The translations under genes were made by a program, and so were the position numbers. The notes beneath the pieces were generated by a model, which did no database searches, was not told where the DNA came from, and saw only the letters and a list, made by a program, of their open reading frames with translations. DNA of 21,752 nt from Acetobacter sp. (lineage in GTDB: Bacteria > Pseudomonadota > Alphaproteobacteria > RF32 > CAG-239), in NCBI GenBank assembly GCA_023665325.1, contig JAMPED010000027.1:1-21752 (forward strand), read 5' to 3'. Of this stretch, positions 1-6,044 are shown piece by piece. Each line of letters starts with the position of its first letter. Position 1 is the first letter of the stretch.

Positions 1-54
1 TATGTCATCGCTCTGAGCGTAGCGAAGTCAAGCGATCTCGTGAGAGTATGGGTG
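1..54. repeat. Dispersed intergenic repeat A, left copy
   Basis: These 54 bases recur at 21490-21543 with only three differences (positions 17, 20 and 23 of the unit). The unit starts TATGTCATCGCTCTGA and contains the short inverted pair CGCTC/GAGCG. In both places it lies a short way upstream of the ATCCCT/AGGGAT palindromic repeat, so the two form a composite repeat. No reading frame in it looks like a gene. Confidence 0.85.
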
Positions 55-63
55 CGGTGTGGA

Positions 64-115
64 GAGGGAGATCCCTTGACTCAGGGTGCCGGAGCAGGGC
101 ACCCTGAGAGGGATG
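64..115. repeat. Palindromic repeat B, copy 1
   Basis: A 52-base hairpin-forming repeat, identical over its whole length to 21701-21752. The outer arms are ATCCCT and AGGGAT. The inner stem is CTCAGGGTGCC (80-90) with GGCACCCTGAG (98-108), 11 bp around a 7-base loop. A third copy at 21408-21456 keeps the outer arms and the CTC/GAG base of the stem but has a different inner stem. It is intergenic and resembles mobile palindromic elements of other alphaproteobacteria, though I cannot name the family. Confidence 0.85.
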
Positions 116-307
116 ACACAGAAAAGCAAGAGGGATGACAGTGAAAAGCAAGGGGAGGGAAAGAAAAGGTTCGCAATGGCGGGGGAAGAGGTAAGGATTG
201 TCGGTTTTGAAGTTGGGGGAAAATGGAAAATAATATTTGCAGATGATGAAAAAAGTTTATATATATGGAGATTATGAATAAGAATTTTTAAGTTTAAGGA
301 GCGAAAC
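116..307. other. Gap upstream of lspA, repeat debris
   Basis: After repeat B comes a stretch with GGGATGAC twice and the fragment GGTTCGCAATGGCGG (168-182), a variant of the TCGCAATGACGG motif also seen near 21053 and 21680. A GTG-initiated frame at 86-277 starts inside repeat B and runs through this debris; I do not consider it a gene. The lspA ribosome binding site AAGGAG is at 296-301. I see no confident promoter. Confidence 0.5.
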
Positions 308-802
308 GTGATTATCGGTTTGGCTGTGGCGGTATTAGCAGCTTTTTTGGATCAAGCGTCTAAGATGTTGGTGTTTGGCTATTTGTCTGAAACGGCGCCT
401 GTTGTGCAGGTGACATCTTATTTTAATTTGGTGGCGGCGTGGAATACTGGTGTGAGTTTTTCTATGTTTAATGATTTGGGGAATGCTGGCGTTTATATTC
501 TTTCTGCCTTTTCACTGCTGGTGGCAGGTTTTTTAATTTATTGGCTACTGAATGAAAAAGAACGTTTGATGCAGGTCGCTTTAGGACTGGTTATTGGTGG
601 GGCAGTCGGTAATGTGATTGATCGGCTGCGTATTGGTGCTGTATTTGACTTTTTGGACTTTCATATTTCTGGTCATCATTGGCCGGCGTTTAACTTGGCG
701 GATAGCTTTATTTGTATTGGAGCCGTGTTGATTATTTGCAATGGGTTGCTTTTTAACTGTGATAGTAAAACCGCCATTTCTGACAAAGGATTTAAGAAAT
801 GA
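308..802 (+). CDS. lspA: Lipoprotein signal peptidase II (prolipoprotein signal peptidase)
   Basis: Cleaves the signal peptide of diacylglyceryl-modified prolipoproteins at the inner membrane, just before the lipidated cysteine. The 164-residue protein has the usual family length and four hydrophobic segments. Family signatures are visible: FLDQASK near the N-terminus (residues 13-19), FNLVAAWNTGVSF (39-51), GGAVGNVIDRLR (97-108), then VFDF and FNLADS holding the two expected catalytic aspartates, D114 and D132. The GTG start is preceded by AAGGAG (296-301) six bases upstream. The TGA stop overlaps the ATG of the next gene as ATGA, so the two are translationally coupled; that product is itself a lipoprotein and a likely LspA substrate. 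In many alphaproteobacteria lspA follows ileS, but here only repeats lie upstream. Confidence 0.96.
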   Translation: MIIGLAVAVLAAFLDQASKMLVFGYLSETAPVVQVTSYFNLVAAWNTGVSFSMFNDLGNAGVYILSAFSLLVAGFLIYWLLNEKERLMQVALGLVIGGAVGNVIDRLRIGAVFDFLDFHISGHHWPAFNLADSFICIGAVLIICNGLLFNCDSKTAISDKGFKK

Positions 803-957
803 AAAAAATGTTTATATTGTTCGTGACGATAATGTTTTTAACAGCGTGTGGGATGACCAAAGAAGATTTGGGGATGGCGCGCTCTAAACCAGATGAGAGT
901 CAGGTGAGTAGTCGGGCTAAATTAGTGGTGCCGCCAGACTATGGTGTTCGTCCTTAA
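799..957 (+). CDS. Short DUF3035/BamF-type lipoprotein
   Basis: A 52-residue protein starting at an ATG that overlaps the lspA stop by four bases. It has a lipoprotein signal: basic start MKKMF, a hydrophobic stretch, and lipobox LTAC with the lipidated cysteine at residue 17. The mature part ends with KPDESQVSSRAKLVVPPDYG, which closely follows the core of the DUF3035 family (PDEF..V..R.PL..PPDY..RP). DUF3035 proteins include BamF, an accessory lipoprotein of the alphaproteobacterial BAM complex, and typically sit between lspA and M16 peptidase genes, as here. The protein is much shorter than most family members, keeping little beyond signal and core motif. The family call rests on motif plus gene order and on my memory of the family. 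Confidence 0.8.
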   Translation: MKKMFILFVTIMFLTACGMTKEDLGMARSKPDESQVSSRAKLVVPPDYGVRP

Positions 958-1089
958 TTATGGGCGCTTGTATAACACCTGTTATTTTATGTCGGCGTCT
1001 TGTTGTTTTGGGATTGCCGCGTTTTATTATGTTTTTCTCGCAATGATGATGTGTCGTGGCGCATTTGCTTTTTAGGAGTTGGGGCTGGT
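958..1089. other. Intergenic gap with decayed repeat
   Basis: This stretch holds GGGATTGCCGCG followed by CTCGCAATGATGATG, which looks like a worn copy of the common repeat carrying CTCGCAATGACGG (compare 21678-21690). AGGAG at 1074-1078 is the likely ribosome binding site for the next gene. I see no clear promoter or terminator, so the M16 genes may be read from the lspA promoter. Confidence 0.4.
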
Positions 1090-2403
1090 ATGAAACAATT
1101 ATTTCTGGTGTTGCTTTGTTTTTTGGTGGCAGCGGTGGCTGAAGCTAAGGTGGCTGATGTGGCTGCGTTTAAGCTTAAAAACGGGCTTGAGGTGGTGGTG
1201 ATTGAAAATCATAAGGCGCCAGTAGTGTTGCAGATGCTTTATTATAAAACGGGGTCGGTGAATGATCCGAAAGGTAAGGGGGGAATTGCTCATCTTTTGG
1301 AACACTTGATGTTTCGTGGAACGAGCCAAGTGCCGGATAAAGAATTTAATCGTTTGACAGATGTTTATGGGGCACAAAATAATGCCTATACAACTTATAA
1401 TGAAACAGGATATTATGAGTTTTCGGATATCTCTAAATTAGAATTGATGATGGCGCTGGAAGCGGATCGGATGCAGAATCTTAGTATTAACGAGGAGGCT
1501 TTTGCGGCTGAACGTGATATTGTACTTCAAGAGCGGATGCAACGGTTTGAGAGTAATCCGGTACCGTTGTTTTATGAAACTGTGCTCAAGATTTTGTGGC
1601 AAGATAGTCCATTGGCTAATCCAGTAAGTGGCAGTCCGGCAGAGATTAAGGCGTTGACAGCTGGTGATGCGCAGGCATTTTATGAGCGGTGGTATCGTCC
1701 TGATAATGCATTGTTGGTGTTGGCGGGGGATATTACTAAAAAAGAAGCTGAGGTGTTGGTTAAAAAATATTATGGCGGGTTAAAAGCCGAACGCGAATCG
1801 CAACAGGCAGTCGTTGTGTCGGCGGGGAGAGCGGTTGAAACGGAATTAGTGATGAAACTTAAAGGGGTGACACAGCCACGGTTTATGTCTGCTATACGTT
1901 TGGAGGCGGGGATGCTTTCAAAGAAAGATGTCTTGGCACTGACATTGTTTGCCGAATATTTAGCTGGGGATGATACGGCGTATTTGTATGATAAATTAGT
2001 GTACGAAGACAAAGGTTTGCTTTCTGTTGATATGGATGTATCATATGAAGAAAAATTGGGCGGAATGGTTTCTTTTTATGCGACGCCGGCAGATGAGACG
2101 CAAACTCTTAAAGATATTGCGATGAGGTTGCGTTTGCAGACGGCGGAGGGATTGCGTGTCCTTGATGCGGCGAAACTTGAAAAAATTAAAAACCAAGTGT
2201 TGAGTGCGGCAGTTTATTTGCAGGAAAATCCGGAAAGTGCGGCTAGGTTTGCTGGTGGATTGCTGCTTTTGGGATATACCCCTGATGAGGTTGAAAACTA
2301 TGATCTTTTGGTGCGGGAGATAACCCCAGAAGACGTTGCGGCTGCTTGGCATAAGGTGCTTGGGGCTGAGGGGCGTATTGATGCTTATTTGGAGGGGGAG
2401 TAG
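1090..2403 (+). CDS. Exported M16 family zinc metallopeptidase (catalytic partner)
   Basis: Predicted periplasmic zinc endopeptidase of the pitrilysin/PqqL-like M16 family. I place the start at ATG 1090 because it gives a clean signal peptide (MKQLFLVLLCFLVAAVAEA, cleavage after AEA) with AGGAG at 1074-1078; the frame is open further upstream to 1000 but codes nothing signal-like there. The inverted zinc motif HLLEH is at residues 68-72, and E148 in a QER context is the expected third ligand. The first M16 domain spans about residues 25-180 and the C-terminal domain 180-430. The protein has 437 residues, usual for two-gene M16 systems. Its stop codon directly abuts the ATG of a second M16 gene, and the two should work as a heterodimer. 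The substrate is unknown. Confidence 0.92.
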   Translation: MKQLFLVLLCFLVAAVAEAKVADVAAFKLKNGLEVVVIENHKAPVVLQMLYYKTGSVNDPKGKGGIAHLLEHLMFRGTSQVPDKEFNRLTDVYGAQNNAYTTYNETGYYEFSDISKLELMMALEADRMQNLSINEEAFAAERDIVLQERMQRFESNPVPLFYETVLKILWQDSPLANPVSGSPAEIKALTAGDAQAFYERWYRPDNALLVLAGDITKKEAEVLVKKYYGGLKAERESQQAVVVSAGRAVETELVMKLKGVTQPRFMSAIRLEAGMLSKKDVLALTLFAEYLAGDDTAYLYDKLVYEDKGLLSVDMDVSYEEKLGGMVSFYATPADETQTLKDIAMRLRLQTAEGLRVLDAAKLEKIKNQVLSAAVYLQENPESAARFAGGLLLLGYTPDEVENYDLLVREITPEDVAAAWHKVLGAEGRIDAYLEGE

Positions 2404-3789
2404 ATGAAAAAAATCGTTATAGCAGTAGTGTTGTTGGCTATATTAGGAGCAGCGGGGGCGGTTTGGCACGGGCAAAAGTTTAATGCAGAACGGATTTTGG
2501 CGCAATCTAAACTTAATGGGCGCACGTTTAAAGCTGAGGTGCAGGAGGTGACGGCGCTTGATGGGACGGTTGTGGCGTATTTGATGGAAGAGCATAGTGT
2601 GCCGTTGGTGGCGATGTCTTTTGGATTTAATCGTGCAGGTAAGGCGTATGAACCGAAGACGGGAGTGGCACTCTTAACTGAAAGTGTTTTGCTTGATGGG
2701 GCTGGGGCGTATTCACGTAGGGAGCTGCGTGAGATTATGAAAGAAAAAGGCATACAGCTGGAAGTTTCTGCGCAGACGGATAGGCTTTCTTTTAACTTAA
2801 CGTTTGTTAAGGAGTTTGAAAAGGAAGCGTTGGATGTGTTGCGGGCGGTATTGTATGAACCAATGTTAACGGATGCTGATTTGGCGTTGGCGAGGCGGCA
2901 ATTGGCTGTGCTGAAAAAACGACAGGCAGAAAATCCGCAATATCATTTGGGACGGTTGGTTAAAGAGAAATTTTATATTGAGCATCCTTACGGCAAGGCA
3001 GATATTCCGGATGAAAAAGAATTGGCAGCGGTGACAGCGGCAGATATTCGGGTATATTTAAAAAGTTTTATGGGGCGGAATATGCTCAAAATTGGGATTG
3101 CTGGTGATATGGATAGAGCTGAAACAGAGGCATTTTTGGCGCAAGCGTTTGCAGGATTAGCTACAGAAAGTGTGGCGCAAGAGTTGCCGAGGTTTGAGCC
3201 TGAATTTGAACGTGAGGTGGTGACAACTGATGTGCCACATTCGGCGCAAAGTTATGTGATTTTGGCGGCTCGAGGTGTGGGGCGGTTGGATGATGATTTT
3301 TATCCACTATATTTGGCTGATTATATTTTAGGCGGGGCGGGGCTTTCCTCTCGGTTTAATCAGGCTGTGCGTGAGAAAAATGGTTTAACATACGGTATTT
3401 ACAGCTCTTTTTCAAATACGGATGCGGGAAATTTGTGGCAGATTTATTTTTCGGCAACGCCTGATAATGCAACGAAGGCGTTAGATGTGGCTGCGGATGT
3501 GTATGCGGATTTTTATGCAAATGGTGTGACGGCGGAAGAATTAACGCAGGCTAAAAATAGTTTGCTAAATTCGTATAACTTGAGATTTGCTAGTCTTATC
3601 AGTATTGCCCAGATGTTGGAGCAGATGCAAGTACAACATTTGGGGCGAGATTTTTTGAATAAACGACAGGACTTAGTGCAGGCAGTAACGCTTGAGGCTG
3701 TGAACGATGCTATTGCACGGCGAATGCCTCAGAGTTTGACTGCAAAAGGCGGTGTGCGGACGTTTGTGGCAAATGGTAAAACAGAGTAG
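2404..3789 (+). CDS. M16 family protein lacking the zinc motif (non-catalytic partner)
   Basis: A 461-residue M16-fold protein encoded with no gap after the preceding peptidase. It begins with a hydrophobic segment (about residues 3-22) that is either a signal peptide or a membrane anchor. The region where HxxEH should lie reads LLTESVLLDGAG, so the zinc ligands are gone. The C-terminal domain keeps the arginine/tyrosine substrate-binding motif typical of M16 partners, in REKNGLTYGIYSS. This is the classic arrangement of an active beta-like and an inactive alpha-like subunit forming a chamber. The downstream gap contains only an AT-only hairpin (about 3806-3833) that might end transcription. 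Confidence 0.9.
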   Translation: MKKIVIAVVLLAILGAAGAVWHGQKFNAERILAQSKLNGRTFKAEVQEVTALDGTVVAYLMEEHSVPLVAMSFGFNRAGKAYEPKTGVALLTESVLLDGAGAYSRRELREIMKEKGIQLEVSAQTDRLSFNLTFVKEFEKEALDVLRAVLYEPMLTDADLALARRQLAVLKKRQAENPQYHLGRLVKEKFYIEHPYGKADIPDEKELAAVTAADIRVYLKSFMGRNMLKIGIAGDMDRAETEAFLAQAFAGLATESVAQELPRFEPEFEREVVTTDVPHSAQSYVILAARGVGRLDDDFYPLYLADYILGGAGLSSRFNQAVREKNGLTYGIYSSFSNTDAGNLWQIYFSATPDNATKALDVAADVYADFYANGVTAEELTQAKNSLLNSYNLRFASLISIAQMLEQMQVQHLGRDFLNKRQDLVQAVTLEAVNDAIARRMPQSLTAKGGVRTFVANGKTE

Positions 3790-3908
3790 ACCTATTCTTT
3801 TGATTATATTTTTAAATAAAAAAATATTTTTTTCTTATACGAAAAATTAACGATATTTGTTGTCTAATATTCTTAATGTATTAAATGGCAACAGAGGTGC
3901 GGTAAGCG

Positions 3909-4235
3909 ATGAATACCTTAAATGATATTATGGAAAAGTTTAAGAAATCCGGCGTATTGATTGTTTTTGGGGTGCTCTCGTTTTACTTTACGGTGAATGC
4001 GATTAAAGGTGACCGCGGCTTTTTTAAATATCTTTATCTGAAGGGCAAAGTGGAAGCGGCCCAACAAGAACGTGCAAAATATGCTGTGATGAAGAAAGAT
4101 TTGGAACATAAAGTTGCTATGCTTTCTGAAAAAACACTAGATTTGGATTATCTGGAAGAGCGTGCACGAATCGTGTTGAATATGGTCGGTGACGGCGAAT
4201 ATGTTATTTTGGATAAAGATATTGATAAACGCTAA
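3909..4235 (+). CDS. ftsB: FtsB/DivIC-like septum formation initiator
   Basis: A 108-residue bitopic membrane protein: short cytoplasmic start, one membrane helix (about 16-32), then a GDRGFFKYLYLKGKVEAA segment and a coiled coil (about 44-82). It ends with the family's DLDYLEERARIVLNMVGDGEYVI block (residues about 78-100). FtsB/DivIC proteins bridge the division machinery in the periplasm through the coiled coil, with FtsL and FtsQ. The start ATG is preceded by GAGGTG (3894-3899), nine bases away. In alphaproteobacteria this gene is often near eno and pdhA; here the neighbours are M16 peptidases and a cell-wall M23 peptidase with its own promoter just after the stop. The gene symbol is by family only. 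Confidence 0.85.
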   Translation: MNTLNDIMEKFKKSGVLIVFGVLSFYFTVNAIKGDRGFFKYLYLKGKVEAAQQERAKYAVMKKDLEHKVAMLSEKTLDLDYLEERARIVLNMVGDGEYVILDKDIDKR

Positions 4236-4242
4236 AAATCCA

Positions 4243-4270
4243 TTGTCATTTAAAATATATTTGCTATAAA
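4243..4270 (+). promoter_or_regulatory. Sigma-70-type promoter for the M23–bactofilin operon
   Basis: TTGTCA (4243-4248), 16 bases, then TATAAA (4265-4270): five of six matches in each box. Transcription would start near 4277. The roughly 55-base leader contains a small hairpin, CAAGG with CCTTG, near 4283-4298. The site lies immediately after the ftsB-like stop codon, so the wall genes have their own transcription start. Confidence 0.6.
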
Positions 4271-4331
4271 TAGCGTGAATTTGCAAGGGTTCGTCCTTGT
4301 GGGACCATTTTAATTGAACGGATTTTTTTGA

Positions 4332-5558
4332 TTGAGGTATAAACGGTATTCAAATAGGCTAAAGCCGGTTAAATATCAGGCATCGGAGGATAGGTCTTTG
4401 TTTTCCGAGAAAGAATTTATTATTCGTTCTAATGGGAAAATGAAGATTTTTAAGATTTCTACTCGGTTGCAGTGGAGCTTGTTTGTGATGATGCTGGGGG
4501 CGGCCATCTGGACAGCCTATTCATATCGGATGTATAGTGTGTCGGATCGTATTATCTCATATCAGGAACAAAAGTTAGATGAAACACGTAGTGCATACGT
4601 TGATTTGATGAGTGATTTTGTGACGGTGCATAAAAACATTACCTCTATGGTTGAGGTTTTGGGTAAACCGCAAGAGCAGCAAACTGACAGCATTGAAGAA
4701 TATTTGAAAAAGGCTGAAGTTATTGAAGAACGTATTCGTCAGATTACGGCAAATGAAGATTGGATAAGCGAGAAAGAGTTGAACCGGAAAAATGCAGTGA
4801 AAGAGGCGATTTTGCGGCGCGATGTGGCGGTTGAAGAAAAGAATTTGCTTGAGGAAAAAGTTAAGCATTTGGAAGAAATGGTGCGTTCGTTGCAGGCGTT
4901 TGAGTTTGACTTACTGCAAAAAGTTGAGACGGTTTCGAATAAAGAGATTGATAAGCTTAAATCAACAATTTCGACGGTTAATGGTGAGCTTAAAAAAAGA
5001 GGGAAATATTTTAATCCTTTGGCAAACTCTAAGAAAAATAGCCGTGGGGGCGAGTTTATTGCAGATGAGATGGCTATTGGCTTTAGTGATGAACTGATTA
5101 AGCAGGCACAGCGTGCTTATACGGCAGTTGAAGATATCAATTATTATCAAGAGGCGGTAAAGAAAATTCCATTAGGAAAACCGGTGTGGACGTATTGGCT
5201 TTCTTCACCGTTTGGCAAGCGTTCGGACCCGTTTAATGCTAAAAGTGCTAAACATAAAGGGGTTGATTTGGCCTCAAATAAAGGTAATAAAATCAAAACG
5301 ATGGCAGAGGGGAAAGTTACACGTGCTGGTATGGCTAGTGGTTATGGTAAGATGGTGGAGATTGACCACGGTAATGGATTTAAAACTAAATATGGGCATA
5401 TGAATGCAATTTATGTGAAACAAGGACAGATGGTAGAGTTTGGGCAGACTATTGGTGAGGTTGGTTCAACGGGGCGTTCAACTGGTCCGCATCTGCATTA
5501 TGAAGTTTTGTATGACGGGGTTCACCTTAACCCGATGGTCTTTATTAAGGCAAAATAA
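4332..5558 (+). CDS. Membrane-anchored M23 (LytM) peptidoglycan endopeptidase
   Basis: A 408-residue protein expected to cut peptide crosslinks of peptidoglycan in the periplasm. A cytoplasmic start (1-47) is followed by one membrane helix (about 48-64), a long coiled coil (about 75-215), and a C-terminal M23 domain (about 285-405). Zinc ligands and catalytic residues are present: H308 and D312 in KHKGVD, H356 in YGHM, and HLH at 387-389. The domain is therefore active-type, not a degenerate EnvC/NlpD-like activator. Translation probably starts at TTG 4332; a stop codon lies directly before it, and the segment EKEFIIRSNGKMKIF resembles the conserved N-terminus of alphaproteobacterial relatives. 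The alternative start, ATG at codon 37, would remove that segment. The bactofilin gene follows by 19 bases, a known functional pairing. Confidence 0.92.
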   Translation: MRYKRYSNRLKPVKYQASEDRSLFSEKEFIIRSNGKMKIFKISTRLQWSLFVMMLGAAIWTAYSYRMYSVSDRIISYQEQKLDETRSAYVDLMSDFVTVHKNITSMVEVLGKPQEQQTDSIEEYLKKAEVIEERIRQITANEDWISEKELNRKNAVKEAILRRDVAVEEKNLLEEKVKHLEEMVRSLQAFEFDLLQKVETVSNKEIDKLKSTISTVNGELKKRGKYFNPLANSKKNSRGGEFIADEMAIGFSDELIKQAQRAYTAVEDINYYQEAVKKIPLGKPVWTYWLSSPFGKRSDPFNAKSAKHKGVDLASNKGNKIKTMAEGKVTRAGMASGYGKMVEIDHGNGFKTKYGHMNAIYVKQGQMVEFGQTIGEVGSTGRSTGPHLHYEVLYDGVHLNPMVFIKAK

Positions 5559-5577
5559 GTTTGAACGGAGGTTTCTG

Positions 5578-5964
5578 ATGAGAAAATTAAGACGAGTGAT
5601 GTTTTTGAAGATGGCGAGATTTATGCGGGGAGAGAAAAATATTGTGCCGTGTATTATCAGTGCTGGAACGAAAATTATCGGCAATATTACCGATGGTGAT
5701 GTGATTCATATTGATGGACACATTGAAGGGGATATTACCTGTAAAGAATTGGTTATTGGCGCGCAAGGGGCTGTGAGCGGTAAGGTTGAAGCGAAAAGTG
5801 TCGAACTTTATGGCGAGCTAAATGGTACTCTTAAAGCAGAAAATTTATTTATTGCTGGAACGGCGAAGTTTATTGGTGATTCGGTTTATAAAACTATTGC
5901 GATTGAACCGGGGGCAGTGCTTGAAGGTAAGTGTTCGGTAAATAGCGGAACGCAGGCTGCATAA
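5578..5964 (+). CDS. Bactofilin
   Basis: A 128-residue cytoskeletal protein that polymerises into nucleotide-free filaments on the inner face of the membrane. Residues about 22-120 form the DUF583 right-handed beta-helix, visible as short hydrophobic-glycine repeats: KIIGNI, VIHIDGHIEGDI, LVIGAQGAVSGKV, VELYGELNGTL, LFIAGTAKFIGDS and IAIEPGAVLEGKC. The N-terminal tail is basic and could bind membrane. I place the start at ATG 5578 because a clean GGAGG (5567-5571) precedes it; the frame is open further upstream but overlaps the M23 gene. Bactofilins next to M23 peptidases localise these enzymes to control cell shape or stalk growth in several bacteria, and the same is inferred here. Confidence 0.93.
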   Translation: MRKLRRVMFLKMARFMRGEKNIVPCIISAGTKIIGNITDGDVIHIDGHIEGDITCKELVIGAQGAVSGKVEAKSVELYGELNGTLKAENLFIAGTAKFIGDSVYKTIAIEPGAVLEGKCSVNSGTQAA

Positions 5965-6044
5965 ATAAAGATTATTGAATAGAAAATTAGCAGCTGTTGC
6001 TATATAATTAGGATGTTAAAGAGTTATTTTTGCGGAGAAGTCTG

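Noticed and set aside
86..277. 63-residue GTG-initiated reading frame
   Set aside because: Its start lies inside palindromic repeat B and its first half is repeat debris; there is no ribosome binding site and no recognisable protein family.
5440..5577. Upstream extension of the bactofilin frame
   Set aside because: It lies inside the M23 gene, and a GGAGG ribosome binding site points to ATG 5578.
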